A stretch of 64,000 nt of DNA from Bacillus sp. Xin1 (GCF_013314535.1 NZ_JABUAE010000012.1:57526-121525); one strand, 5' to 3'; positions 1 through 8,809 are shown, numbered from the stretch's first letter. Numbers and translations: made by a program. The notes: a model not told the origin generated them from the letters alone.

Positions 1-315
1 ACTAAGCGGTGCACCTTTTGGCATCACAATCGTACAGGGAATATCAAGCATATTACTTGAATAGGCAACACCTTGTGCATGATTTCCAGCAGACGCTGCA
101 ACAACCCCATTTTCTAATTCACCTTTATCAAGAGAAACCATCTTATTATAAGAACCACGCACTTTAAAAGAACCCGTCTTTTGTAAATTTTCGAGCTTTA
201 AATACACTTCATTATGTGATAGTTCACTAAATGTGCTCGAATAATCTAGCGGTGTCACATGGACAATGCCTTTCATTTTCTCATGAGCAGCTATAATATC
301 TTGTAAAGAAATCAT
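1..315 (-). CDS. ilvA: Threonine dehydratase (threonine ammonia-lyase), N-terminal part, cut by window edge
   Basis: Only the first 105 codons are in the window; the gene continues past position 1. The product would be a fold-type II PLP enzyme converting threonine to 2-oxobutanoate, the entry step to isoleucine, in the cytoplasm. Visible signs are the PLP-lysine motif GSFKVRG and the following SAGNHAQGVA loop that binds the phosphate/substrate. The ATG at 313-315 sits behind GGAGGCGAATGC, which decides the start. Biosynthetic (IlvA) and catabolic (TdcB-like) forms differ mainly in the C-terminal ACT domain, which is outside the window, so the symbol is tentative. Confidence 0.8.
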   Translation of the reverse strand, partial: MISLQDIIAAHEKMKGIVHVTPLDYSSTFSELSHNEVYLKLENLQKTGSFKVRGSYNKMVSLDKGELENGVVAASAGNHAQGVAYSSNMLDIPCTIVMPKGAPLS

Positions 316-457
316 GCATTCGCCTCCGAAACAATATATGTTCATATATACTTAGTTTAAGCGGCTGAGTTTGTTTTATTCTGTAAAAAAGAACCATTTC
401 TATAATCGGCACTTTTCTATATATCGGAATTTCAACGCTATATAGCATATCCCCCAT

Positions 458-494
458 AAAAAAATGGCTGTCAATAAAGACCAGCCATTTTTTT
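458..494 (-). terminator. Terminator of thiM-thiE, overlapping the thiE stop codon
   Basis: Perfect 13-bp arms (458-470 and 482-494) around an 11-nt loop, with A/T runs on both sides, so it can work in either direction. The thiE stop codon (471-473) lies in the loop and the last thiE codons form one arm. Confidence 0.85.
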
Positions 495-1118
495 CGTACT
501 TTCATAAGGTGAATCTGCTAAACTTATCGCTGAAATAACGGAAATCCCATCTGCCCCAGCCTCTATAACCGAAGCAGCATTTTCAACGGTAATTCCTCCA
601 ATTCCCACAATCGGAATTGTAATCCCCGCATCTCTAAAATGACGCAGACCTTTCGTTCCTTGCACTGCTTTTGTATCTTTTTTCGTGCTCGTTGGAAAAA
701 TAGGCCCTACTCCTAAATAATCCGCTCCATTTGCAATTGCAAAACGAGCTTCCTCTATCGTATGAGCGGATACCCCAACAATTTTATCTACCATTTTTTC
801 ACGAACGGATGTGATTCCTTCATCATCTTGTCCGACATGAACGCCATCTGCATCTAATTCAATGGCTAATTCTACATCATCATTTACAATAAAAGGAACA
901 TCATATTCTTTACAAAGCGCTTGTAACTGCTTAGCAAAATGTACTCGTTCTTCTCCCGTTAAAGCACCTTCACCTTTTTCACGAAATTGGAAAAGTGTCA
1001 CTCCGCCATCTAATGCTTCCTTCATTACTTGTAACGGATCTTGCTTACAGTTGTTACTTCCCATAATAAAATACACTTGCAATAATTTGGACATTTGCTG
1101 TTGATCAATATGTGCCAT
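471..1118 (-). CDS. thiE: Thiamine-phosphate synthase
   Basis: Couples hydroxymethylpyrimidine diphosphate with hydroxyethylthiazole phosphate to make thiamine phosphate in the cytoplasm. The TIM-barrel protein shows the family motifs [44 protein letters not shown] and GIGGI. About 215 aa, normal length. The ATG at 1118 (MAHIDQ) has AAGGGATG about 10 nt upstream; the in-frame ATG at 1127 sits directly on that site, so 1118 is preferred. It lies 15 nt after thiM, so the two are one operon under the TPP riboswitch. The C-terminal codons are inside the terminator hairpin. Confidence 0.95.
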   Translation of the reverse strand: MAHIDQQQMSKLLQVYFIMGSNNCKQDPLQVMKEALDGGVTLFQFREKGEGALTGEERVHFAKQLQALCKEYDVPFIVNDDVELAIELDADGVHVGQDDEGITSVREKMVDKIVGVSAHTIEEARFAIANGADYLGVGPIFPTSTKKDTKAVQGTKGLRHFRDAGITIPIVGIGGITVENAASVIEAGADGISVISAISLADSPYESTKKMAGLY

Positions 1119-1133
1119 TTCTATCATCCCTTC

Positions 1134-1943
1134 TTACTGCACCTCTTGGATATTTCCATATTGTACAATATCATTGGCAGTCGTGTTCGCTAATTGGTTT
1201 AAAAATTCGATTTGGAAACTTCCTGGTCCTTGCTCCACTGTTTTATTTGCAGCTATTTCTGCTGCTACCCCATAAAATGTTAACGCTGCAACCGCTGCTT
1301 TCACATAATCCTTTTCAACTGCTGCAAATGCTCCCATTACAGAAGTTAATAGACAGCCTGTCCCTGTCACTTTCGTTAAAATTGGATGACCATTGCGAAT
1401 AATGATTGTTCGCTCACCATCTGTTACAACATCTTCTTTTCCTGTAATGACAGTGACTGTATCTAATTCATCTGCTGCTTGTTTTGCAATTCCTACAACG
1501 TCACCATTTCCAGCACCGACGTCAACACCTTTAATTTCCCACTTTTCATTAATCACATTAGCAATTTCCGCTGCGTTCCCGCGAATCATCGCTAAATTCA
1601 CTTCACTCGGAATATGTCTTGCAACTTCTGTTCGATAAGACGTTGCTCCTGCACCGACTGGATCAAACAATACAGGTACATGATGTGTATTCGCAGACTT
1701 CCCGGCAATTAACATCGCTTCTACTTCTTCAGAACGAAGCGTACCCATATTTAAAACAAGTGCCCCGGCAATACTTGCCATTTCTTCCACTTCTTCTTTT
1801 GCATATGCCATAACTGGTGAAGCTCCTAATGCAAGTAAACCATTGGCTGTAAAGTTCGTCACAACGACATTTGTAATATTATGCACAAGCGGATTTGATT
1901 CTCTTACTTTCTCCACTACTTTTGAGATTTCTTGTATATTCAT
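1134..1943 (-). CDS. thiM: Hydroxyethylthiazole kinase
   Basis: Phosphorylates 4-methyl-5-(2-hydroxyethyl)thiazole, a thiamine salvage step that feeds ThiE. Ribokinase-like fold; visible motifs are [11 protein letters not shown] near the N-terminus, [24 protein letters not shown] and the C-terminal anion-hole motif TGTGC with the catalytic Cys. About 269 aa, typical. TTAGGAG stands 9 nt before the ATG at 1943, while the ATG at 1952 abuts it with no spacing, so 1943 is the chosen start. First gene of the thiM-thiE operon behind the TPP riboswitch. Confidence 0.95.
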   Translation of the reverse strand: MNIQEISKVVEKVRESNPLVHNITNVVVTNFTANGLLALGASPVMAYAKEEVEEMASIAGALVLNMGTLRSEEVEAMLIAGKSANTHHVPVLFDPVGAGATSYRTEVARHIPSEVNLAMIRGNAAEIANVINEKWEIKGVDVGAGNGDVVGIAKQAADELDTVTVITGKEDVVTDGERTIIIRNGHPILTKVTGTGCLLTSVMGAFAAVEKDYVKAAVAALTFYGVAAEIAANKTVEQGPGSFQIEFLNQLANTTANDIVQYGNIQEVQ

Positions 1944-1980
1944 TCTTTTCATCTCCTAACTTTATAATGGGAGATACACA

Positions 1981-2010
1981 AAAAGACACTTCGCGTATGC
2001 AAAGTGCCTG
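1981..2010 (-). terminator. Expression-platform terminator of the TPP riboswitch
   Basis: On the minus strand the aptamer is followed by a GC-containing hairpin (GGCACTTTGC with GCGAAGTGTC) and a TTTTTG run, about 40 nt before thiM. This is the usual layout for TPP-induced premature termination. Confidence 0.75.
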
Positions 2011-2024
2011 AACATGTGCTACTT

Positions 2025-2117
2025 ACACTCTCCCTACGCTGGCATTATCCAACAGGTTCCAATGGTCAACGACGGTTTAGTCGTACTCTCAGTCTGCATC
2101 CACAAACTCCCATGTGT
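2025..2117 (-). promoter_or_regulatory. TPP riboswitch (thi-box) of thiM-thiE
   Basis: Read on the minus strand, the conserved parts occur in order: GGGAG, CTGAGAGTACGAC, then GAACCTGTTGGATAATGCC and AGCGTAGGGA. P1 can close with ACAC at 2117-2114 and GTGT at 2028-2025. The downstream genes are both thiamine salvage genes, which agrees with TPP repression. Confidence 0.95.
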
Positions 2118-2183
2118 TCTTATTCATCTAATTCAGAGTCTACTCTTATTCTCGTAAAATAACAAGTTCTTTACTTTCTTATA

Positions 2184-2222
2184 AAAAAACAGTGATAGGA
2201 AATGAATCCTATCACTGTTTCT
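2184..2222 (-). terminator. Terminator after the siderophore-binding lipoprotein gene
   Basis: Near-perfect stem AACAGTGATAGGA / TCCTATCACTGTT with an A-run on one side and TTT on the other, just downstream of the stop codon at 2230-2232. Confidence 0.85.
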
Positions 2223-2229
2223 CATCTTA

Positions 2230-3171
2230 TTATTTTAAGGCTTTAGATACTTCTTTCACCATCGCTGATACAGACTCAAGACCGCCACCAGATAGGTACC
2301 AGTAGTTTGCATCTAAGTAGACTACATTTTTGTTTTTCGCAGCATTTGTTTTGCTAACAATTTCATTTTCTACAACTTGCTTTGCAGAAGATTTACCGCC
2401 TACAACAGCACCTCTATCAATTACAAATAAGTAATCTGGGTTTTTCTCTAAAATATATTCAAATGAAACTTTATTACCATGTGTATCTGCTTTAATGTCT
2501 TTATCAGCAGGAGCTACACCGAATACGTCATGAATAATACCAAAGCGAGAATTTGGACCATATGCACTTACTTGGCCGTCATTTGCTAAGATAATTAAGC
2601 CTTTTTTATCACTTTTCGTAGCTTTTTCGTTTAATGCTTTTACCTCTTTTTCAATTGCTGCAATTTCTTTTTTCGCTTTATCTTCTTTACCGAAGATTTT
2701 TGCTAACATTTCTGTGTTTTCTTTAAATGATTTCATATAATCTTTTGTATCTTGTTCTACATAAATTGTTGGAGCGATCTTTTCGAATTCTTTGTATGGA
2801 TCAGATTGTCTTCCAGAAATAATAATTAAGTCTGGATTAATTTCGTTAATTTTTTCGAAATCTGGCTCTTTTAGTCCACCAACGTTTGTATATTTTTTAT
2901 CTTTGTATTTAGAAAGATATGCTGGTGTATTTTTTTGTGGTACACCCGTTACTTCAACACCTAATTTATCTAACGTATCTAAAGAACCAAAGTCAAATAC
3001 CACAACTTTTTTCGGGTTTGTTTTAACTTTCGTTTCTCCTAATTTGTGCTTAATCGTAATTTCTTTACTTTCACTTGCTTCTGTCTTTTTGTCAGAAGAA
3101 GCATTATTGCCACATGCTACAGCTACAATAGCAAGCATGAACGTTAATAATAACATTGCTAATTTCTTCAT
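2230..3171 (-). CDS. yclQ: Siderophore-binding lipoprotein, YclQ/FatB family
   Basis: Extracytoplasmic substrate-binding lipoprotein of an iron-siderophore ABC importer. The signal peptide ends with the lipobox VACG, then a Ser/Lys/Glu-rich linker and a periplasmic-binding fold (about residues 45-313) with the FDFGSLDTLDKLGV and EINPDLIIISGRQ segments typical of YclQ/FatB proteins, which bind catecholate siderophores such as petrobactin in relatives; the ligand here is inferred. The ATG at 3171 follows AGAGGTGAAGGAA; the GTG at 3180 would overlap that site. It follows the ATPase by 73 nt, but the permease genes that should complete the importer are missing here. Confidence 0.85.
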   Translation of the reverse strand: MKKLAMLLLTFMLAIVAVACGNNASSDKKTEASESKEITIKHKLGETKVKTNPKKVVVFDFGSLDTLDKLGVEVTGVPQKNTPAYLSKYKDKKYTNVGGLKEPDFEKINEINPDLIIISGRQSDPYKEFEKIAPTIYVEQDTKDYMKSFKENTEMLAKIFGKEDKAKKEIAAIEKEVKALNEKATKSDKKGLIILANDGQVSAYGPNSRFGIIHDVFGVAPADKDIKADTHGNKVSFEYILEKNPDYLFVIDRGAVVGGKSSAKQVVENEIVSKTNAAKNKNVVYLDANYWYLSGGGLESVSAMVKEVSKALK

Positions 3172-3244
3172 TTCCTTCACCTCTATAAATTTTTTAAAAT
3201 TATTTTAAATCGATAGCAAGTGATTACTATCAAAATAACTTCCA

Positions 3245-4003
3245 CTATGAAAAATAAATACATATATTGTTGCCAGCTATTTCTTCAATATGAATATCCA
3301 TATCATAAATCTCTTTCAAAACAGCCGGATCAATAATTTCATTTGTTGCTCCTTCTTTCATTACCTTTCCATCTTTCAAGGCAACGATGCAATCGGAGTA
3401 ACAAGAAGCAAAGTTAATATCATGAATGACAATTACAATTGTTTTGCCAAGCTCTTCAACTAATCGTCTCAGCACTTTCATAATTTGGACAGAATGCTTC
3501 ATATCTAAGTTGTTAAGCGGCTCATCTAGCAAAATATATTCTGTATTTTGAGCAATGACCATCGCAATATACGCTCTTTGTCGTTGCCCGCCACTGAGCT
3601 GATCTAAATACTTATATTGAATATCTTCCAGCTCCATATAACGGATTGCTTCTTCAATATGATTCCAATCTTCCTTTGATAGATTGCCTTGTGAATACGG
3701 AAACCTTCCAAAACTCACTAACTCTCGAATTGTAAGTCGTAAATTGATATGATTCGTTTGTTTTAGAATAGAGATTTTCTTGGCAAGTTCATTACTATCC
3801 CATTCGCCAATTTCTTTATCCTCTATATGAATTTCACCAGCATCTTTTTTCAAAAGCCTACTCATCATAGATAGAACTGTACTTTTCCCAGCTCCATTCA
3901 GTCCAATAAACGATGTTATCTTCCCTTTTGCTATTTTAATAGAGACATCCTCAACAACATTTTTATTTCCATATTGTTTTGATACATTTCTTACTTCTAC
4001 CAT
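3245..4003 (-). CDS. yclP: Siderophore ABC importer ATPase, YclP/FepC family
   Basis: Cytoplasmic ATPase subunit of an iron-siderophore importer. Visible: Walker A GLNGAGKST, Q-loop ILKQTN, signature LSGGQRQRAYIA, Walker B YILLDEPLNNLD and switch His in IVIHDIN. Length 252 aa, normal. The ATG at 4003 overlaps by 7 nt the stop codon of a permease reading frame, showing the original operon order permease(s)-ATPase-binding protein. Only the permease 3' end remains upstream, so both its membrane partner and probably its native promoter are gone. Confidence 0.9.
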   Translation of the reverse strand: MVEVRNVSKQYGNKNVVEDVSIKIAKGKITSFIGLNGAGKSTVLSMMSRLLKKDAGEIHIEDKEIGEWDSNELAKKISILKQTNHINLRLTIRELVSFGRFPYSQGNLSKEDWNHIEEAIRYMELEDIQYKYLDQLSGGQRQRAYIAMVIAQNTEYILLDEPLNNLDMKHSVQIMKVLRRLVEELGKTIVIVIHDINFASCYSDCIVALKDGKVMKEGATNEIIDPAVLKEIYDMDIHIEEIAGNNICIYFS

Positions 4004-4150
4004 GTCTTGCTCTCCTTTAATAGAAGATAAATGAAGTACACACCACCAACGAAATTGACAATAACACTTAAGGTCGTATTAAACTCAAACACTCTTTCAA
4101 CAATTAGCTGTCCACCTACTAAAGCGATAATACTAATAAAGATGGATTCC
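3997..4150 (-). pseudogene. 3' remnant of a FecCD-type siderophore permease (YclO-like)
   Basis: A frame running directly into the ATPase start encodes about 50 residues: a hydrophobic stretch with GGQLIVERVFEF followed by VIVNFVGGVYFIYLLLK. This is the typical C-terminus of YclO/FatC-type permeases. Upstream of about 4150 the similarity stops abruptly and unrelated sequence follows, with no start codon or second permease. Inference: a deletion removed most of the permease genes. Confidence 0.75.
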
Positions 4151-4340
4151 TTCGCCCATCATCTTAATTTTTTGTTTCAAATCCTTCGCTACATCACGTT
4201 TTGATATTTTTCCATAAAAAAGAAAAACATACTCAACTATTCTATCTATCCGAAACACGAAAGCTTTCACCTCTTCACTACTTAAAGATGTAGAGGATTT
4301 AAGTAATAACAAAAGGTTAGAATCTTCGGCATAACTGAAT
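4133..4340 (-). other. Unrecognised open reading segment without a start, possible gene remnant
   Basis: On the minus strand a frame is open to the stop at 4133-4135 and encodes a protein-like stretch (SSEEVKAFVFRIDRIVEYV, then a Lys-rich KISKRDVAKDLKQKIK helix). There is no start codon or ribosome binding site in the segment, and the frame merges into antisense topB. It may be the 3' end of the gene that the permease deletion joined to yclP. The family is unknown, and it could be non-coding. Confidence 0.3.
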
Positions 4341-4396
4341 CCGCAAAGGATGTATGCTATATTTAACTTACGGAAATTTGAAAGGATGTTTGAAAT

Positions 4397-4729
4397 ATGG
4401 CAAAAAGTGTTGTAATTGCTGAAAAACCTTCTGTTGCACGTGATATCGCACGTGTACTGAAATGTGATAAAAAAGGGAACGGCTACCTTGAAGGTAGTAA
4501 ATATATTGTTACTTGGGCTCTAGGTCATCTCGTTACATTAGCAGATCCAGAAAGCTATGATGTGAAATATAAAAAGTGGAATTTAGAAGATCTGCCAATG
4601 TTACCTGAGCGTTTGAAATTAACAGTAATTAAACAAACTGGAAAACAGTTTAATGCTGTTAAAAGCCAACTGATTAGAAAAGATGTAAATGAAGTAATTG
4701 TAGCTACAGACGCTGGGTTATCTCTATAA
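4397..4729 (+). pseudogene. topB: Resident topB, 5' fragment (DNA topoisomerase III), cut by the island
   Basis: Encodes the first 107 residues of topoisomerase [16 protein letters not shown], then WALGHL, up to the TOPRIM motif ATDAG, where the family continues with REGE. At 4718 the sequence changes to the island end, which adds LSL and a stop codon. The ATG has AAAGGATG upstream. The missing part resumes at 25,724 in the same orientation and continues to a normal C-terminus, so this is one gene split by about 21 kb. The fragment lacks the active-site Tyr and cannot work alone. Confidence 0.95.
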
Positions 4730-4731
4730 AG
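4712..4731. repeat. Left end of island: core GCTGGG plus terminal inverted repeat
   Basis: GCTGGG (4712-4717) encodes Ala-Gly of the TOPRIM motif; TTATCTCTATAAAG (4718-4731) is the inward repeat. It pairs imperfectly with the right end (25,724 inward), identical at 7 + 4 positions around one mismatch. Confidence 0.65.
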
Positions 4732-4809
4732 TGTAACTGCACATACATCCTAAAACACCTTTCATCCTTAAGTTAATAATGATATCTAATACTTTTACAA
4801 TTGCACATA

Positions 4810-4851
4810 AAAAGAAGCGCGTAATTTATCCTTAAATTACGCGCTTCTTTT
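4810..4851. terminator. Strong bidirectional hairpin near the left island end
   Basis: Perfect 19-bp arms (AAAAGAAGCGCGTAATTTA and its complement) with a 4-nt loop, T-run on either strand. It would insulate island genes from topB transcription and the reverse. Confidence 0.85.
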
Positions 4852-4859
4852 ATATTATA

Positions 4860-5190
4860 TAGAAGAAACCCACCCATTCCGAAAAATTTTGAACGAAATA
4901 AGTGGATATAACTTGGTGAAGGAGTTAGTTTTTATAAAGAAGTTTTACTAAAACGGACTTAGAATTTTTTAATTAAAAAGGAATAAAACAGGCTAACATT
5001 ATCGCATACCTTGTTTGAATGTTACTTTGAAATAAAGTTTGATCATTTCATAATAGTATTATTCAAAAATCACGACCGATTTTAAATGATATGAATCACA
5101 ACAGAAGTAAAAGACAGTAAAAATGAAAAGAAACTGACCAAAAAAACGTCATTCAACGATTTTTCGAATCAGCTTCCCTAACAATTCATT
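4860..5190. other. Gene-free stretch
   Basis: A/T-rich sequence between the left-end hairpin and the 219-aa gene. I see no reading frame with a ribosome binding site, RNA gene or repeat here. Confidence 0.5.
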
Positions 5191-5191
5191 A

Positions 5192-5851
5192 TTATTTTAA
5201 GCTAGCAACCCAGTCAATTAACTGTTCCCTTGAGCCAGCTAGTAAATATTTATGAGAGTTTCCTTCGTCATTCTTAAAAAAATTCTCTTTCATTAATACT
5301 TTAAATGTAGCGTAAATGGGAATGCGGGGGGCCCTTTTATACTCGCTCTTTGACATGATTTCATTACCCATGTCGTTTAATACATTCGTGGTTTTTACAT
5401 ATTTATGTTTTTCCACATGGTTAAGGGCACAAAAAACAATATCTTTAAATAAGTCCAGTGGAACGACATTAGAATATGGTGTACCCTCAATTCTCATAGT
5501 TTCGATACGAATTTTCCCATCAGTAATTGCCCAACTAGTTCTTGCTGTTGCAGAAATCTCTTCTCTATTTGCTCCATCACTATCGAATTGCTCTTCTTCG
5601 TCAAATATTAGATTAGTCCATTCATTTTTTAATCCATGAACCTTCTTTATAAATAAGTCAACTTTCTCCCCTTGACTAGATAACTCTGTTACTGATTGCC
5701 ACTCCTTATTAGATGCATGTTCAGATACCTTTTTCCCAATATAACCTTGATATGCTTCTAATGATTCCATTAATGATTCAAATGAACCTGTAACATCATT
5801 CGTTTCACTATGATTATCGTTTAAATCAAGGTCATTTTTTAATTTAGTCAT
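5192..5851 (-). CDS. Unrecognised 219-aa soluble protein
   Basis: I do not recognise the family. The protein has an acidic, polar N-terminus, a helical region (about residues 25-90, SLMESLEAYQGYIGKK to LIFDEEEQF), a short beta-rich middle (ITDGKIRIETMRIEG) and a basic C-terminal part (about 130-219, LDLFKDIVFCALNHVEKHKY to SREQLIDWVASLK) that could be a winged-helix-like domain; that is inference. No signal peptide or membrane segment. The ATG has GGAGGG 8-9 nt upstream. The gene stands alone, with a large palindrome/direct-repeat array about 80 nt before the start, suggesting tight or self-regulation. Island maintenance or defence roles are possible but unsupported. Confidence 0.7.
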   Translation of the reverse strand: MTKLKNDLDLNDNHSETNDVTGSFESLMESLEAYQGYIGKKVSEHASNKEWQSVTELSSQGEKVDLFIKKVHGLKNEWTNLIFDEEEQFDSDGANREEISATARTSWAITDGKIRIETMRIEGTPYSNVVPLDLFKDIVFCALNHVEKHKYVKTTNVLNDMGNEIMSKSEYKRAPRIPIYATFKVLMKENFFKNDEGNSHKYLLAGSREQLIDWVASLK

Positions 5852-5925
5852 AATATAATACCCTCCACATCAATTATTTAACAACCGAAATTTTATAAAT
5901 TAATTATAATACACTTCAAAGTTAC

Positions 5926-5982
5926 AATCAATTATATTTTTGTAATCAATTACAAAAATATAATTGATTACAAAAATATAAT
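5926..5982. repeat. 44-bp perfect palindrome extended by a direct repeat (operator-like)
   Basis: Two 21-bp arms (5926-5946, 5949-5969) around CA form a perfect palindrome built on ATTACAAAAATATAAT; the same 16-mer recurs at 5967-5982, 18 bp after the copy at 5949. So there are three half-sites on helical phasing, upstream of the 219-aa gene. An operator is most likely; iterons are the alternative. Confidence 0.75.
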
Positions 5983-6171
5983 ACCTTTAACGTTTTTATA
6001 ATTCCAAAACAAAGTTTGATTAAAAACATCTCACAAATCAGTATTATATGATAAACAAAAAAGAATCCCTTTTGAAAAGCAATTGATCATAATCCACTTA
6101 AATTTTCTTATTTGGAGGGGGTAAAGCCTCACATCTTTTTTATAAACGGTATAACTTTATTTCAAATCCAC

Positions 6172-6218
6172 AAAAAAAGAATTGCCCATCAAAAATTTAG
6201 ATGAGCAATTCTTTTTTT
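6172..6218 (-). terminator. Terminator of the island topB
   Basis: Stem AAAGAATTGCCCATC / GATGAGCAATTCTTT followed by T7 on the minus strand, overlapping the topB stop codon. Confidence 0.85.
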
Positions 6219-8406
6219 AATCGAATTTTAGTTTCTTTAAGGCTTCAGCTAACGCATTATTTAATGGTTCTTCTTCTTTTTTCTGTTGTTTCATATATTT
6301 TTGAACGTCGCGTTTATCAGCTTTGTTTCCAGATTCTTTTTTACGTCTCTCTTGGAATGTCGATAACTTCTCACGATAGCCACATTTACATGCGAAAATT
6401 TGGCCAGCACCTTCCCCGCGTAATTCTAATTTCTTCTTACATTGCGGACAACGAGCATTTGTTGTACGAGATACATTTTTACGATGACCACACTCACGGT
6501 CTTGGCATACAAGCATTTTTCCCTTTTTGCCGTTTACTTCTAGCATTGGTTTACCGCAGTCTGGACAAGACTTCGTTGAAATGTTGTCATGTTTATATTT
6601 TTTATCACTCGATTTAATTTCAGCAACAATTTCTTTCGTATAGTTCTTCATTTCCGAAATGAATACTTCTTTTTTCAGTTTACCCTTTGCAATTGCCTCA
6701 AGTTTTTGTTCCCATTCACCAGTTAGTGTAGGCGATTTTAACTCTTCTGGTACTAAATCAAGTAACTGACGACCTTTTGATGTAATGTGAATATCTTTAC
6801 CACGCTTTTCAATTAAGAAAGAATTGAAGAGTTTGTCAATAATATCTGCACGTGTCGCTACAGTACCTAACCCACCAGTCGATTTTAACGTATCAGCAAG
6901 TTGTTTATTTTGCGTATCCATATATTTTGTAGGATTCTCCATCGCTGAGAGTAACGTCGCTTCGTTAAATCGTGCAGGTGGCTTTGTTTGACCTGATGTT
7001 TGCATGATTAGTTTTATATTCAATGTATCGCCTTTTTCAATGCGAGGTAAAATTTGTTCTTTTACGTCATCAGTTACATCATCATCCTCAAAGCGGTTTT
7101 CGTATACTTCTTTCCAACCAGAGTGTAAAATCGTTTTTCCACGTGCAATGAATGTTTCGTTAGCAATTTTTGTACGCAATGTTAGTTGCTCGTATTCAAA
7201 TGCTGGGAATAAAACAGCTAAGAAACGTTTTACAACTAAATCATAAATTTTACGTTCTTTATCTGTGAAAGCTGAGAAATTAACATACCCTTCTGTTGGA
7301 ATAATTGCGTGATGATCACTTACTTTACTATCATCAACAAATGATTTATTAGACTTTATAGGTTTATTTAAAATTTTATGTGCTAAAGAGCGATATTCTC
7401 CTACACCACACGCTTTTAGACGTTCTGGAAGTGTTCCAACGATATCCGATGAAATATAGCGTGAATCTGTACGAGGGTACGTTAGTACCTTATGCTGTTC
7501 ATACAATTTCTGCATAATGTTTAATGTCTCTTTCGCAGAGTAACCGAATATTTTATTCGCATCACGTTGTAATTCAGTTAAATCATAAAGACCAGGAGAG
7601 AATAACTTCTTCTGTTTTTTATCAATCTCCACAACAGTAGCATCCTGCTTATCTAGATTTTTTACGATGCTATCAATTTTTTCTTTATTAAAACTACGGC
7701 TATTACCGTTCACATCTTGCCAAGTTAGTTTTAATTTATTTGTTGTCTGAGCTTCGATACCGTAGTAAGTTTGCGCTTTGAAATTTTTAATTTCATCTTC
7801 ACGACTAGCGATCATAGCGACAGTAGGTGTTTGAACACGCCCACAATTTAATTGAGCATTGAACTTTGTTGTTAGTGCACGAGTAGCATTTAAACCGATA
7901 TACCAGTCTGCTTCTGAACGGGCAACAGCCGAGGCATATAAATTGTCATAAGCTTTACCTGGTTTCAAATTGTTAAAACCATCTTTAATTGCCTTGTCTG
8001 TTACAGAAGAAATCCATAAACGTTTAATTGGCTTATTCACTTTTGCTTTTTCAATTATCCAACGTGCAACTAATTCTCCCTCTCTCCCAGCATCTGAGGC
8101 CACAACCACCTCATTAACATCATTTCGGGTAAGTTGATATTTCACAGCATTAAACTGTTTTCCCGTTTGTTTTATAACAACTAATTTCATGCGTTCTGGA
8201 AGCATTGGAAGATCTTCAAGATTCCATGTTTTATACTTATTATCATAGACCTCAGGGGCGGCAAGCGTAACTAAATGCCCAAGAGCCCAAGTCACGATGT
8301 ATTTCTCACCTTCTAAAAATCCATTACCTTTTTTTGTACACTTTAATACTTTTGCTATATCACGTGCAACTGATGGTTTCTCAGTAATTACTACACTCTT
8401 TGCCAT
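6217..8406 (-). CDS. topB: DNA topoisomerase III, complete second copy carried by the island
   Basis: Type IA topoisomerase that passes single DNA strands to relax or decatenate DNA. At 729 aa it is full length: TOPRIM domain (residues 1-140; EKPSVARDI and SDAGREGELVARW), active-site Tyr in LTYPRTDSRYIS, GLGTVATRADII, and two C-terminal zinc ribbons (CPDCGKP..CQDRECG and CPQCKKK..CKCG). By eye, 16 of the first 107 residues differ from the resident fragment and the C-terminal half is much closer, so it comes from a close relative rather than a duplication in place. It opposes the resident gene in orientation and has its own AAAGGAG site and terminator. Its TOPRIM codons (GATGCTGGGAGA) are uninterrupted. 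It is likely the only functional topB here. Confidence 0.97.
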   Translation of the reverse strand: MAKSVVITEKPSVARDIAKVLKCTKKGNGFLEGEKYIVTWALGHLVTLAAPEVYDNKYKTWNLEDLPMLPERMKLVVIKQTGKQFNAVKYQLTRNDVNEVVVASDAGREGELVARWIIEKAKVNKPIKRLWISSVTDKAIKDGFNNLKPGKAYDNLYASAVARSEADWYIGLNATRALTTKFNAQLNCGRVQTPTVAMIASREDEIKNFKAQTYYGIEAQTTNKLKLTWQDVNGNSRSFNKEKIDSIVKNLDKQDATVVEIDKKQKKLFSPGLYDLTELQRDANKIFGYSAKETLNIMQKLYEQHKVLTYPRTDSRYISSDIVGTLPERLKACGVGEYRSLAHKILNKPIKSNKSFVDDSKVSDHHAIIPTEGYVNFSAFTDKERKIYDLVVKRFLAVLFPAFEYEQLTLRTKIANETFIARGKTILHSGWKEVYENRFEDDDVTDDVKEQILPRIEKGDTLNIKLIMQTSGQTKPPARFNEATLLSAMENPTKYMDTQNKQLADTLKSTGGLGTVATRADIIDKLFNSFLIEKRGKDIHITSKGRQLLDLVPEELKSPTLTGEWEQKLEAIAKGKLKKEVFISEMKNYTKEIVAEIKSSDKKYKHDNISTKSCPDCGKPMLEVNGKKGKMLVCQDRECGHRKNVSRTTNARCPQCKKKLELRGEGAGQIFACKCGYREKLSTFQERRKKESGNKADKRDVQKYMKQQKKEEEPLNNALAEALKKLKFD

Positions 8407-8481
8407 TTATTCAAACTCCTTTACTAACTATATACCGTTTAATATACCACAGTTTTCAAGAAGAACAGTAAGGATCACCCT

Positions 8482-8736
8482 CTATTTGGCAGTCATAATT
8501 GACATAGCTTGTTTAAGAATCTCTACTTCTTGTCTTAATTTCTTATTCTCTCTATAAACCTCATTAAACTGCTTTGGAGTAACTATCACTTGCTGTTGTG
8601 AATACAATTTAATCCATTTATAAATAGAAGTGGGAGATATTTCATATTCAATGCTTAAATCCGTAACAGATTTTCCTTCAACGTGTAGCTTTACAATTTC
8701 TTTTTTAAAGTGTTCATCATACTTTTTGTTTGTCAT
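8482..8736 (-). CDS. IS3-family transposase OrfA, orphan
   Basis: The 84-aa protein is a helix-turn-helix domain (YDEHFKKEIVKLHVEGKSV, then EISPTSIYKWIK) followed by a leucine-zipper-like coiled coil (NKKLRQEVEILKQAM), the classic IS3 OrfA layout. The DDE-encoding orfB that should follow is absent: only 75 bp separate the stop from topB. It is therefore an IS remnant, although the OrfA frame is intact with an AAAGGA site. Confidence 0.85.
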   Translation of the reverse strand: MTNKKYDEHFKKEIVKLHVEGKSVTDLSIEYEISPTSIYKWIKLYSQQQVIVTPKQFNEVYRENKKLRQEVEILKQAMSIMTAK

Positions 8737-8809
8737 TACTTAAAAATCCTTTCTAGTAAAAATTTTATCATCTAGATAGTTTATTATTGTATCACCGCCT
8801 CCTTTTGAT

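Noticed and set aside
281-505. 74-codon frame between ilvA and thiE
   Set aside because: Overlaps the ilvA start, the promoter region and the terminator; no homology signs.
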